Shown here in pieces: positions 43,853 to 52,479 of a stretch of DNA of 64,000 bases. Both the position numbers and the translations under genes were made by a program. The notes beneath the pieces were generated by a model that was not told the origin of the DNA, searched no databases, and was given only the letters and a program-made list of their open reading frames with translations. Source of the DNA: GCA-020356105 sp964347475. Lineage in GTDB: Bacteria > Pseudomonadota > Alphaproteobacteria > UBA8366 > JADFVY01. How positions within the stretch are numbered: the first letter of the stretch is position 1; each line of letters opens with the position of its first letter. The stretch lies in NCBI GenBank assembly GCA_964347475.1, contig CAYFYY010000004.1:25702-89701 (forward strand), given 5' to 3'.

Positions 43853-44890
43853 TCACGGAAGCACGCCGTGTGACTTGAAGGCCGATTCGGCCCCCTCGTG
43901 GAGCGGCAATGCGACACCCGATCTCGCCATCGCCTTGCGGTCGAGGCCGGCAAGCGCCGGATGTTGATCCGTCAGGGTGGATAACGCATCAAGCACCGCG
44001 TCAACGACGGTTTCGACGATTTCGCTCTCGACCTGTGTCGTGGTGGCGAGAATCGCCCGCAGGCCGAACGTTGGTACGTCGTCGGGCACGCCGACGTAAA
44101 GACCGCCCGGCACAATCGCTGGCGCAAGCTCCGGGCGGCTCCCCAACAGCTTGTCGATCTCGGGTCCGGCAACCGGCACGAGGCGCAGATCGCAACGCTG
44201 CATGGCGTCGGCCAGCACCGGCGACGGGTGAGCCGCGACGACGGCCGCCGCGTCCAGCTCGCCCGTGCACAAGGCCGTGAACTGCTCCGCCGCGGATACT
44301 TCCATGACCTGTGCGAGATCGTCCTCATCTAGGTCGATGGCGCGAAACAGGGTTTCGGTCAGAACACGCTGGTACGTGTAGGCCGGCCCCAGATTGATCC
44401 GCTTGTTCTCAAGGTCCGCCGGCTTTTCGATGCCCGCGCCGGCGCGTGCGACCAGGGTTAGGGCCTCGGCGTGCAGCGACAGGGCGGCGCGCAGGGATTC
44501 GTCGGGCCCGTTCGGCCGGAACAGACTGGTCCCTCTTGATGCGTGCATCAGCCAGTCCGACTGGACGACAGCAAAATCAAGCAACCCGCTGGCGAGCCGC
44601 TCAAGATTTGCCGACGAATTCGCATTGCTTTCCACAAGGCAACGCCGGCCCGGCGCCTGTTGGGAGACGACGCGGCAGATCGCGCCGGCCGCGGGGAAAT
44701 ACACGCCGGCCACGGTGCCGCCACCGATCACGATGTCGCGTTCGGGCGCGGACTCGCTTGCGGCCGCTTCCGGCCCGGCGCTCTCGGCGGCCTCGCCGTG
44801 GTCGTGGTTATCCGGTCTTGCGGGCTGCGCAGTGGCAATCAGCAGCGCCGCAAGCAGTCCGGACAAAAGCGTCGATCGCAACACGGTCAT
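43853..44890 (-). CDS. TAXI family solute-binding protein 3
   Basis: A 345-residue TAXI receptor, more diverged than the other two. After the signal peptide (LLSGLLAALLIATAQPA) there is an unusual acidic, His-containing linker of about 25 residues (NHDHGEAAESAGPEAAAS) before the family start DIVIGGGTVAGVYFPAAGAI. The end PLHEGAESAFKSHG is related to the paralogues. Its start overlaps the BKACE stop by four bases, so it is tied to the enzyme genes, while a 183-base gap separates it from protein 2. Confidence 0.9.
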   Translation of the reverse strand: MTVLRSTLLSGLLAALLIATAQPARPDNHDHGEAAESAGPEAAASESAPERDIVIGGGTVAGVYFPAAGAICRVVSQQAPGRRCLVESNANSSANLERLASGLLDFAVVQSDWLMHASRGTSLFRPNGPDESLRAALSLHAEALTLVARAGAGIEKPADLENKRINLGPAYTYQRVLTETLFRAIDLDEDDLAQVMEVSAAEQFTALCTGELDAAAVVAAHPSPVLADAMQRCDLRLVPVAGPEIDKLLGSRPELAPAIVPGGLYVGVPDDVPTFGLRAILATTTQVESEIVETVVDAVLDALSTLTDQHPALAGLDRKAMARSGVALPLHEGAESAFKSHGVLP

Positions 44891-45729
44891 GGCCTCCCAA
44901 GATGTGCGCGGGCGAGGTCGGCGTCGGCCAAGGCACGGCCGAGCAGGTTCGCGCCGTCTGCAATCTGTCCGACAAGTGCCGCATTGTCCGGGGCGACCGA
45001 TCCGTCCGCCAAGTGGATATTGTTCTCGAAGCCGACGCGCGCGTGCCCGCCAAGCGCCGCCGCCGTCAGCGCGCAGGCCGATTCACGAGGGCCGAAGGCA
45101 CAAATCGCCCAATCGAGCGCAAGCCTGCGGTCCGCCTGGAGGAACGGCAGCAGATCGGCAGGAACAGACTTCTGGCCCGGCGCATAGCGGCCCAGCACGT
45201 ACAGCACGAACGGCCTGTCATACGGTACGACACCGCGCTGCCGCAAGTCAGCGAACCATTCGCAGTCCTCCGGCGAATAAAGGATGAATTGCGGTCCGAT
45301 TTGCTCGCCCTTCAGCCACGTCAGGAATTCGGCGAATCCGGCGACCGACTCCTCGTCCGGGCAAAGCTCGCGGATCGCCATCGACACCGCCTCGGGCCGG
45401 ACCGCGCGCACCGCCGCCATCTGCTCCGCCGGCCGGTAGATCCCAACCGCCTCGGTCGTCATCTGAACGATCATGGCATCGCCGGTCTCTCGCCGGACCG
45501 CGGCGATGGCCGCCCCGTACAGAGCCGCGTCGAGGCTGTGCTTGCCCTCGGCGTTGCGCACATGCAGATGGATCATCGCTGCCCCGGCCTCCCGGCACGC
45601 GGCTGCGACGCGGGCGCATTCCTCCGCCGTGACCGGCATCGCCGGATGGTCCGCCTTGTCCTTGCGCGCCCCGTTCGGGGCCACCGCCAGGATGAGCGGC
45701 GCGTCAATGTCGAAATTCTGCATGGTCAT
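44887..45729 (-). CDS. BKACE family beta-keto acid cleavage enzyme (DUF849)
   Basis: A 280-residue zinc-dependent TIM-barrel enzyme. The family cleaves a beta-keto acid with acetyl-CoA to give acetoacetate and a new CoA ester (the founding member is 3-keto-5-aminohexanoate cleavage enzyme, Kce). The metal histidines are H54 and H56 (MIHLHVRNAEG). The opening ILAVAPNGARKDKADHP and late VGFENNIHLADG are diagnostic. The substrate side chain cannot be read. It overlaps the aminotransferase gene and the TAXI protein 3 gene by four bases each, so the three should act on the same compound. Confidence 0.88.
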   Translation of the reverse strand: MTMQNFDIDAPLILAVAPNGARKDKADHPAMPVTAEECARVAAACREAGAAMIHLHVRNAEGKHSLDAALYGAAIAAVRRETGDAMIVQMTTEAVGIYRPAEQMAAVRAVRPEAVSMAIRELCPDEESVAGFAEFLTWLKGEQIGPQFILYSPEDCEWFADLRQRGVVPYDRPFVLYVLGRYAPGQKSVPADLLPFLQADRRLALDWAICAFGPRESACALTAAALGGHARVGFENNIHLADGSVAPDNAALVGQIADGANLLGRALADADLARAHLGRP

Positions 45730-47060
45730 ACCGTCGCCGCGGCGATCGCCGCATCGATCGCCTCGGCCAGCCGATCAACGATCAGGTCGATATGGCCGGG
45801 CTCGACAATGAAGGGCGGCGCCAGCAGGACATGGTCGCCTTTCTTGCCGTCCACCGTTCCGCCCATCGGGTAGCAGATCAGGCCGCGCCGCATCGCCTCG
45901 GCCTTGATGCGCGCGTTGAGCCGCGTGGCCGGATCGAAAGGCTCCTTCGTCGTGCGGTCGGCGACCAGCTCGACGCCGCGGAACAGGCCGCGGCCGCGGA
46001 TGTCGCCGACGTGGCGGTGATTGCCGAGTCGTTCGGTCAGCGCGCGGTCCAGCAGGTCGCCCATGGCCCGGACGTTGGCCAGGAGATCCTCCTCCGCGAT
46101 GACCTTCTGCACCTCGAGGGCGGCGGCGCAGGCCGTCGGGTGTCCCATATAGGTATGGCCGTGCTGGAAGAAGCCCGAGCCGCCGCGGATCGCCTCGTAG
46201 ATCCGGCCGGCGACCATGGTCGCACCGATCGGCTGATAGCCGGCGCCAAGCCCCTTCGCCACGGTCATGATGTCGGGCGCGACGCCGTCGTGCTCGCAGG
46301 CATGCAGGGTGCCGGTGCGGCCCATGCCGCACATCACCTCGTCGAGGATCATCACAACGCCGTAGCGGTCGCAGATCTCTCTAATCCGCCGGAAATATCC
46401 TTCGGCCGCGGGCACCGCTCCAAGGGTCGCGCCGACCACGGGCTCGGCGATGAAGGCGATGACGGTGTCGGCGCCGAGCTCGAGGATTTTGGTTTCCAGC
46501 TCGTCGGCGACGCGCCGGCCGAAGTCCGCTTCGCTCTCGCCGTCCTCGGCCCAGCGGTAGGCGAAGCAGGGAGAGATGTGGTGCGTTTCGATCAGCAGCG
46601 GCTCGTACTGCTGGCGCCGCCACATGTTGCCGCCGGCCGCCAGCGCCCCCAGGGTGTTGCCGTGATAGCTCTGCAGCCGCGCGATCACGTGTCGGCGCTG
46701 CGGCTGGCCGATCTCGACGAAATACTGCCGCGCGAGCTTGAGCGCCGCCTCCACCGCCTCCGAGCCGCCGGAGACGAAATAGACATGGTCGATGCCGGTC
46801 GGCGCGTCCGCGACCAGCCGGTCGGCCAGCGTCTCCGCCGCCTCGCTGGTAAAAAAGCCGGTATGGGCGAACGGGATGGCGTCCAGCTGCCCCTTGATCG
46901 CCGCCACCACCCGGGCGTTGCTGTGGCCGAGGCAGGACACCGCGGCGCCGCCCGAGGCGTCGAGATAGCGCTTGCCGTCGCGGTCCTCGATGAACACGCC
47001 GTCGCCCCTCGCCGCGACGGGGTAATGGGCGCTCGTGTGGCGGTGGAAGACGTGAGTCAT
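45726..47060 (-). CDS. Class III (omega) aminotransferase
   Basis: A 444-residue PLP enzyme. The Schiff-base lysine is K269 (MTVAKGLGAGYQP), with D240 in MILDEVMCGMGRTG holding the pyridine nitrogen and VSGGSEAVEAALKLAR binding phosphate. Class III enzymes of this kind act on omega- or beta-amino groups (beta-alanine, taurine, diamines) with pyruvate or 2-oxoglutarate. As first gene of the operon with BKACE, it could convert a beta-amino acid to the beta-keto acid that BKACE cleaves. That link is inferred. Confidence 0.9.
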   Translation of the reverse strand: MTHVFHRHTSAHYPVAARGDGVFIEDRDGKRYLDASGGAAVSCLGHSNARVVAAIKGQLDAIPFAHTGFFTSEAAETLADRLVADAPTGIDHVYFVSGGSEAVEAALKLARQYFVEIGQPQRRHVIARLQSYHGNTLGALAAGGNMWRRQQYEPLLIETHHISPCFAYRWAEDGESEADFGRRVADELETKILELGADTVIAFIAEPVVGATLGAVPAAEGYFRRIREICDRYGVVMILDEVMCGMGRTGTLHACEHDGVAPDIMTVAKGLGAGYQPIGATMVAGRIYEAIRGGSGFFQHGHTYMGHPTACAAALEVQKVIAEEDLLANVRAMGDLLDRALTERLGNHRHVGDIRGRGLFRGVELVADRTTKEPFDPATRLNARIKAEAMRRGLICYPMGGTVDGKKGDHVLLAPPFIVEPGHIDLIVDRLAEAIDAAIAAATV

Positions 47061-47208
47061 GACCTCGGAAATCCGTGACTGGCGATGCGCCGGGCGCGGC
47101 TCCGGCGGCGGCCCATAATGGCGTCGCCCCCGCCCGAGGTCCAGACGATGTTGTGCGGTCTTGCAGCCGAATCGCCTCGCCGTTGCGTCACGGCCGGCAT
47201 CTTGACCG

Positions 47209-47865
47209 TCACGCGCCGGGTCCGCGCACGATCTTCTCGCCCTCGGTCAGGGTCCACACGACGATGTCCTTGATCGTGCTGCCCAGCGCCTCGTCGAACG
47301 CCATGACGATGCCGGCCATCGCGTTCCGCTTCGCCCTCACCCGATGTTCGAACGTCTGGGAGGCGACGATGACGCGTTGCGGCATGCGCACCAGCTTGGC
47401 GTTGATGCGCACGCGAACCCAGGGTGGCTCGCTGGCGGCCCCCTCCGCCGGCTTCCTGTCGTATTCCGCCTGGAACTCGCGCAGCTCCGATTTGAGCAGG
47501 AGGTTGGAGCGCAGGCCGATGGCGTCGCTGCCGACGGCGACGATGCGTCCGGAGTTCTCGAACGATTCGACGATCAACCGCTGGACCATCTCCGGCGCCC
47601 GGTCGGTCCAGTTGGCGCGGGCGAAATAGTCGATCTCGATCGGGCTGTACGAGACCGCGATACGCGGCGAATCGAGGGCCGCCGGCGACGTTGTCTTCTC
47701 CACCAGAAGCTGCCATTCCACGTGGTTCAGGTCGTCGGGATAGGTGCTCTTCGGGGTCAGCACATAGAGCTGCGCCGGCTCTCCCGTCCCCGGCAGCGGC
47801 ACGGTGCAGCCCATGAGGACGGCGGCGATGACCAGGGCCGTACGCCTTGAGATCCATCGCATCAT
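47209..47865 (-). CDS. ABC-type transport auxiliary lipoprotein (PqiC/LetC-like)
   Basis: A 218-residue lipoprotein with lipobox LMGC near residue 20. The rest matches the auxiliary-component family encoded with MCE transporters (YVLTPKSTYPDDLNHVEW, RIAVSYSPIEIDYFARANWT, VESFENSGRIVAVG). It is thought to be an outer-membrane partner of the MCE tunnel. It overlaps the mlaD gene by four bases and closes the lipid-transport operon. Confidence 0.85.
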   Translation of the reverse strand: MMRWISRRTALVIAAVLMGCTVPLPGTGEPAQLYVLTPKSTYPDDLNHVEWQLLVEKTTSPAALDSPRIAVSYSPIEIDYFARANWTDRAPEMVQRLIVESFENSGRIVAVGSDAIGLRSNLLLKSELREFQAEYDRKPAEGAASEPPWVRVRINAKLVRMPQRVIVASQTFEHRVRAKRNAMAGIVMAFDEALGSTIKDIVVWTLTEGEKIVRGPGA

Positions 47866-48815
47866 TTGACCTCCACCCCCTGTTGCTGGTCGCCGAACAG
47901 GAACCGCGCCGGGTCGCGCTCGATCTGTTCTGTCAGCCGACTCAATGCACTCACCAGAATCCGCGCCTCGGCCATCAGCTGTCCGAACTCGTACAGGCCG
48001 GTGGAACTGAAATTGCTGATCGGTTCGCGGTTCTCCGTCATGAATTTCGCGAATTCCTCCGAAGCTATGGTCAGCTGCGCGATCGCCTTGCGGACCTCCG
48101 CGAGCACGAGGCGCGTGTCCTTCGTGACGCCACCGACATCCTTTTCGATCGAGGCGAGCATGACGTTGGCGCGGTCGGTCACCTGGCGAAGGCCTTCCAT
48201 CGTCAGCACCCCTTCGGCGAGCATCGCCTCGACCTGATCGCTGCTGCCCGCGAGGGTACCGGTCATCGCTTTGATATTGTCGAGGGAACTCGCGATGCTT
48301 TCCAGGTTGGCGTCGCTCAGCAGCTTCTCCATCTGGCCGACCACCGCGATGGTCCGTTTGAGCAGTTCCGGCGCCGCGTCGATCAGCGCGGCCAATTGCG
48401 ATGGACTCGACCGGATGACGGCACGGTCGCGGCCGGGCGGGGGCCTGAGGGGCGGCGACTTCTGCGTGCCACCGGTCAGCTGGATGTACGATACGCCAGT
48501 GATGCCCTGCATCGCGAGCGTGGCCTCGGTATCTTCACGGATCGGCGTGCCGGCCTCCACCTCGATGGTGACCAGGACCTGCTCGACGTTGTCCGGATCG
48601 ATCCGCATGTCGACGACTCCGCCCACCGGAATGCCCCTGTATTGCACGGCATTGCCCGGCTTGAGGCCGGCGACGCTGCCCTCGAAATAGATGTCGTAGA
48701 GCACCGTGCCCCGCTCGGAGCGCGAGCCGGCGATCCAGACCGCGGTGGCGATCATCGCCGTGATGCCGACGATGACGAAGATCCCGACCAGCAGATAGCT
48801 CGCTCGTGTCTCCAC
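47862..48815 (-). CDS. mlaD: MlaD family MCE-domain protein
   Basis: A 317-residue inner-membrane-anchored lipid-binding protein. One N-terminal helix (SYLLVGIFVIVGITAMIATA) is followed by the MCE domain (about 38-115: GSVAGLKPGNAVQYRGIPVG, TLAMQGITGVSYIQLTGG) and a long helical tail (about 150-300) that could form a tunnel across the periplasm. The start is GTG 48815, which shares its G with the TAG stop of the ATPase gene and has GAAGGG upstream. It passes phospholipids or other hydrophobic molecules to or from the MlaEF pump. Confidence 0.9.
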   Translation of the reverse strand: METRASYLLVGIFVIVGITAMIATAVWIAGSRSERGTVLYDIYFEGSVAGLKPGNAVQYRGIPVGGVVDMRIDPDNVEQVLVTIEVEAGTPIREDTEATLAMQGITGVSYIQLTGGTQKSPPLRPPPGRDRAVIRSSPSQLAALIDAAPELLKRTIAVVGQMEKLLSDANLESIASSLDNIKAMTGTLAGSSDQVEAMLAEGVLTMEGLRQVTDRANVMLASIEKDVGGVTKDTRLVLAEVRKAIAQLTIASEEFAKFMTENREPISNFSSTGLYEFGQLMAEARILVSALSRLTEQIERDPARFLFGDQQQGVEVK

Positions 48816-49603
48816 TATGACCCTTCCCTGGACGGCGTGCCGGCGGCTGCGATGGCGGCGCGCGCCCGCGGCCCGTGGAAATAGGCCTGAATCCACGGAT
48901 GCATGTCGCGCATGTGCTCGGCCATTGTGCCCACGCGGACCCTTTTGTCCACCAGCACCGCAATGCGGTCGCAGATCGCGGCGAGGCTGTCGAGATCGTG
49001 CGTTACCATCACGACGGTCAGGCCCAGGCTCCGCTGGAGGCCGTGGATCAACTCGTCGAACTCGGCGGCGCCGATCGGATCGAGGCCGGCGGTCGGCTCG
49101 TCGAGGAAGACCACCTCCGGGTCAAGCGCCAGGGCCCGGGCCAGGCCCGCACGCTTGCGCATGCCGCCGGACAGTTCGGCCGGATACTTCGGGCCTGCAT
49201 CGGCCGGCAGGCCTACCATGGCGATCTTCAGGGCCGCCATTTCGTCCATCAGCTGTCGTGGCAGCCGCAGGTGTTCGCGCATCGGCGCCTGCACGTTCTC
49301 GGTGACCGTGAGCGACGAGAACAGGGCGCCGTCCTGGAATAGCACGCCGCAGCGGGTCTGGGCCGCCGCGCGGGCCTGGGCGTCGCCGCGCAGCACGTCG
49401 ATCCCGAGCAGCTCCACGGTGCCGGCGCGCGGCCGGTTGAGGCCGAGGATGGTGCGCATCAGCACCGATTTGCCGCTGCCCGAACCGCCGACCACGCCGA
49501 GCACCTCGCCGCGCCGCACCTCCAGATCCAGCGAATCATGGACCACCTGCTCGCCGAACTCGTTGCGCAGTCCGTGCACGCGGATCACCGCCTCGCCGGC
49601 CAT
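48815..49603 (-). CDS. mlaF: MlaF family ABC ATPase
   Basis: A 262-residue ATPase driving lipid transport. It has Walker A (GGSGSGKSVLMRTILG), signature LSGGMRKRAGLARAL, Walker B (VVFLDEPTAGLDPIG) and H-loop (MVTHDLDSL). The GMRKRA form of the signature is typical of the Mla/Ttg2/organic-solvent group. It starts two bases after the permease gene and overlaps the mlaD gene by one base. Confidence 0.93.
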   Translation of the reverse strand: MAGEAVIRVHGLRNEFGEQVVHDSLDLEVRRGEVLGVVGGSGSGKSVLMRTILGLNRPRAGTVELLGIDVLRGDAQARAAAQTRCGVLFQDGALFSSLTVTENVQAPMREHLRLPRQLMDEMAALKIAMVGLPADAGPKYPAELSGGMRKRAGLARALALDPEVVFLDEPTAGLDPIGAAEFDELIHGLQRSLGLTVVMVTHDLDSLAAICDRIAVLVDKRVRVGTMAEHMRDMHPWIQAYFHGPRARAAIAAAGTPSREGS

Positions 49604-49605
49604 CC

Positions 49606-50739
49606 TCAGATCCCCATCGTGGCGAACATGATGGAGAACGCCGCGTCCGCGACGATCACAAGGAAGATCGACAGCACGACGGCGCGCGTCGTCATCCGGC
49701 CGACGCTCTCGGCACCGCCGGACACCCTGAGGCCCTCGTAACAGCCGACGATTCCGATGATGAAGGCGAAGGCCGGCGCCTTGACGAGTCCCACCATGAA
49801 ATGGGCGAAGGTCGCCGCCTCCTCGAGCCGGACCAGGAACTGCGTGGTGCTCATGTCCATCGTGACGATCGCCATCGCGGCGCCGCCGACCAGCCCGACG
49901 ATGTCGGCGAATACCGTGAGCATCGGCAGCGCGATCACGAGGGCGATGAGCCGGGGCAGCACCAGCACTTCCACCGGGTCGAGACCCAGCGCCTGCATTG
50001 CCGCGATCTCCTCGTTGACTTTCATGGTGCCGATCTCCGCCGTGAAGGCGGATCCCGAGCGGCCCGCGATCATGATCGCGGTCAGCAGCACGCCCAGCTC
50101 GCGCAGGATCGTGATGGCGAGCATGTCGATGGTCAGGATCTCGAAGCCGAGGCTGCGCAGCTGCACCGAGCCCTGGTAGGCGATCACGATGCCGATCAGG
50201 AACGTCATCAGGAGGATGATCGGGATCGCGTTCAGTCCCGCCCGCTCTAGCTGGTTGGCCAGCGGGACGAGGCGAAACCGGCGCGGGCGCAGGAAATGCC
50301 GCAGGAAGGTCACCGTCACCTCGCCGACGAAACCGAGCAGCGCCGTCAGTTCCCGCCCGGCGGCGACGGTGGTGCGTCCAAGCCGCTCGATGGCGACGGC
50401 AACAGGGTTGCGGCGCGACGCTTCCGGCGGCTCCCGGCCCTCGTTGTCGGCCACGAGGTCGAACAGCGGCTGCATCTGCGCCGAAATGCCCTCGAAGTCA
50501 ACGCGCGCCCCCGCGGCCTCGTAACGGCGCGCTGCGGTGCGCAGCAGGTGGACGCCCGCCGTGTCGACGCGGTCCAGCGCCGACAGATCGAAGCGGACGC
50601 GCTCGGACCGCTCCGGCTCCAGCCCCATGACGGCCTGCTCCAGCGCGGCCGCCCCGGCAATCGTCCACATGCCGCCCGCCGAAACGACGAGCCGCCCGTC
50701 CGCCGCTGCCTGTCTGATCCAGCCCGGCCCGTCGCCCAT
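49606..50739 (-). CDS. mlaE: MlaE family permease with N-terminal STAS domain
   Basis: A 377-residue permease. Residues 1 to about 95 are a STAS-like domain (VSAGGMWTIAGAAALEQAV, RFDLSALDRVDTAGVHLL) which in the E. coli system is the separate protein MlaB. The rest is the MlaE membrane domain with the conserved block LTAIMIAGRSGSAFTAEIG and MKVNEEIAAMQALGLDP. The ATG at 50739 is chosen because it follows GGGGCAGG; the longer frame upstream is Arg/Pro-rich and not conserved in appearance. With mlaF, mlaD and the lipoprotein gene it makes a full retrograde or anterograde lipid transporter. Confidence 0.92.
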   Translation of the reverse strand: MGDGPGWIRQAAADGRLVVSAGGMWTIAGAAALEQAVMGLEPERSERVRFDLSALDRVDTAGVHLLRTAARRYEAAGARVDFEGISAQMQPLFDLVADNEGREPPEASRRNPVAVAIERLGRTTVAAGRELTALLGFVGEVTVTFLRHFLRPRRFRLVPLANQLERAGLNAIPIILLMTFLIGIVIAYQGSVQLRSLGFEILTIDMLAITILRELGVLLTAIMIAGRSGSAFTAEIGTMKVNEEIAAMQALGLDPVEVLVLPRLIALVIALPMLTVFADIVGLVGGAAMAIVTMDMSTTQFLVRLEEAATFAHFMVGLVKAPAFAFIIGIVGCYEGLRVSGGAESVGRMTTRAVVLSIFLVIVADAAFSIMFATMGI

Positions 50740-51041
50740 GCCTGCCCCGCTACGGTTCGCGCTCGGAGCATAGCCGAGTCGCCCGGCCCGGCAAAGCGGG
50801 CGGATGCGACGGGCTGCCGGGCCGGGCCGCGTGGCCGGCACCGGTGGAACGACCCCATGCAAAGGCGTTTTCCGCGGCTTTCGGGACCGCCAAAGGGGCC
50901 CGATCACACGATCGTGTGCGGCGCGCGCGACGCGGTACCGAATCGTGACCGGACGGGGAGCGTTTCGTGAGGATTTGCCGCCAATCCTGTCCGCCCGGGC
51001 CAGTACGGCCCGTGCATTCAGATCTGGAAAGGAGGGTCACC
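50740..51041. other. Divergent intergenic region between mlaE and a secreted-protein gene
   Basis: About 300 bases with no gene that I can support. It should contain promoters for both flanking genes, but I see no clear -35/-10 pair. An open plus-strand frame here is GC-driven noise. Confidence 0.4.
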
Positions 51042-51422
51042 ATGAGAACATTGAAGATCCTGACAACGGTCCTGCCGGTGCTGGCGCTCGCCGCCGGGCT
51101 TACGGTCTCGACCGGGGCCGGCGCGGGGGCATCGTTCGATACGCCGCCGGCCGGCGCGCCGCGCAGCACCGGCCCGGTCATCTACGTGACCGGCCAGGAC
51201 CTCTATTTCGATACCATCGTGCTCGGGCCGCTGCCGTTCGAGGGACCGTTCCAGAAACTCGAGGCGGCCGGGCCGACCGGCCTGCAGACCGAGTTCGGCC
51301 CCGGGGACCACGGCTATGTCGGCGGCCGCTGGTGGCTGGATGCCAGCGGCGACGGCGTGATGGACGCCGGCGACGTCTACTTCCTGTGCCCGCTGCTGGG
51401 GCCGGGCCGGGTCGCACCGTGA
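51042..51422 (+). CDS. Small secreted protein with EF-hand-like loop
   Basis: A 126-residue protein. It has a signal peptide (MRTLKILTTVLPVLALAAG), then an Ala/Gly/Pro-rich segment and a compact C-terminal domain. Near residue 100 the sequence WWLDASGDGVMDAGDVYF has acids at spacing matching a calcium-binding EF-hand or dockerin loop (D-x-S-x-D-G-x-x-D-x-x-D). GGAGGG precedes the ATG at 51042. I recognise no family. It is followed by a hairpin. Confidence 0.65.
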   Translation: MRTLKILTTVLPVLALAAGLTVSTGAGAGASFDTPPAGAPRSTGPVIYVTGQDLYFDTIVLGPLPFEGPFQKLEAAGPTGLQTEFGPGDHGYVGGRWWLDASGDGVMDAGDVYFLCPLLGPGRVAP

Positions 51423-51444
51423 CGCGACACTGACGGCGTCGAAG

Positions 51445-51479
51445 CGGCTCCCCGGGGGCGTGCCGCCGCCGGGGAGCCG
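51445..51479 (+). terminator. GC hairpin after the small secreted-protein gene
   Basis: CGGCTCCCCGG pairs perfectly with CCGGGGAGCCG across a 13-base loop, 22 bases after the stop codon. The T-run after it is only two bases, so it may be a weak or Rho-assisted terminator. Confidence 0.5.
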
Positions 51480-51593
51480 TTGCGGTCCCGTCGGCAGACG
51501 CGGTACGCCCCCGGTCACTGCGCCGCATTGCCCCCGCCGGTATGCCTCGCTAAAGTGCCGCCGGCCACATTCGTTCACGGGGGCGGCGCGCGC

Positions 51594-52109
51594 ATGGATC
51601 TGAAGCAGCATATCCGGAACATCCCGGATTTCCCCAAGCCGGGGATCAATTTCTACGACATCTCGCCGATGCTCGCGCATCCTCGGGCCTGGCACTACTG
51701 CACCGCCAAGCTGGCGGGCATGGTCGCGGACTGGGAGCCGGACATCCTCGTCGGCATCGACAGCCGCGGCTTCCTCGTCGCGGCGCCGCTGGCCCTGCAT
51801 ATCGGCTGCGGGTTCGCCATGCTGCGCAAACAGGGCAAGCTGCCGGGGAAGACCATCTCGCACACCTACGATCTCGAATACGGCACCGACACGGTGGAAA
51901 TCCAGGCCGACGCCATCGAGAAGGGCCAGCGCGTCGTCGTGCTGGACGATTTGATGGCGACCGGCGGCACCATGTCGGCCGGTATCGACCTGATCCGCGA
52001 GGTCGGCGGCGACGTGCGCGGCGCCGCCTGCGTCATCGAGCTGACCTTCCTGGGCGGCCGCAAGAAGATCGACGTGCCCTTCGAGGTGCTGTTGAAATTC
52101 GACGTGTAG
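51594..52109 (+). CDS. apt: Adenine phosphoribosyltransferase
   Basis: A 171-residue purine-salvage enzyme that joins adenine and PRPP to make AMP. It starts MDLKQHIRNIPDFPKPGINF, the classic Apt N-terminus, and has the PRPP-binding loop VVVLDDLMATGGTM near 115-128 and IDSRGFLVAAPLA near 60. The length is standard. The ATG at 51594 is set by the conserved N-terminus. The gene is single and followed by palindromic repeats. Confidence 0.95.
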   Translation: MDLKQHIRNIPDFPKPGINFYDISPMLAHPRAWHYCTAKLAGMVADWEPDILVGIDSRGFLVAAPLALHIGCGFAMLRKQGKLPGKTISHTYDLEYGTDTVEIQADAIEKGQRVVVLDDLMATGGTMSAGIDLIREVGGDVRGAACVIELTFLGGRKKIDVPFEVLLKFDV

Positions 52110-52205
52110 CGGTACCCGCACCAGCGACAGCGCGCGGAACCGGATGCCTGCCGCACTTCAAGACTGTTTGGACTCAGCCGTGAGCAGGCCGGCGCGACCG
52201 CATAC

Positions 52206-52241
52206 TTCGAGACGGCGCTGCGCGCCTCCTCAACATGGAGA
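52206..52241. repeat. Short repeat fragment (TTCGAGACGGCGCTGCGCGC type)
   Basis: The string TTCGAGACGGCGCTGCGCGC followed by CTCCTCAACATGGAGA resembles a dispersed intergenic element common in alphaproteobacterial genomes (TTCGAGACGC...CTCCTCA.CATGAGG). The inner GCGCTGCGCGC is self-complementary. Identification is from memory of the pattern; no second copy lies in this window. Confidence 0.45.
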
Positions 52242-52261
52242 CCTTTGCAGGAAACAGGATT

Positions 52262-52363
52262 TGTCATCGCGAGGCTGCGACGCAGCCGTGGCGATCCAGA
52301 AACGGGCACGCTTCGATGACATCCTGGACTGCTGCGTCGGCCTGCGGCCACCTCGCAATGATA
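52262..52363. repeat. Imperfect palindromic repeat, about 100 bp
   Basis: The left arm (TGTCATCGCGAGGCTGCGAC to GGCGATCCAG at 52262-52299) is complementary, with mismatches, to the right arm (CTGGACTGCTGCGTCGGCCT to CCTCGCAATGATA at 52324-52363). A 24-base loop separates them. The form TCATCGCGAGG...CCTCGCAATGA is that of known dispersed palindromic elements of Rhodospirillales and relatives. It can fold into a long hairpin between the convergent apt and nuclease genes. Confidence 0.65.
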
Positions 52364-52479
52364 TCTGGTTGTACCCTGCAACGCTTCCCATGCGGGGGCG
52401 TACCGCCGCGTCGGAAAGGGGCGGGACGGCGGCCGGGAAGCCCGCCGCCGTCCCCCCGTCCAACCCCCGCGCGATGTCT

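Larger units (their letters stand above)
52110..52479. other. Intergenic region carrying repetitive elements
   Basis: These 370 bases between apt and the convergent nuclease gene contain no gene but two repeat-like blocks (listed separately at 52206-52241 and 52262-52363). Open frames across them are by-products of the palindromes. Confidence 0.6.
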
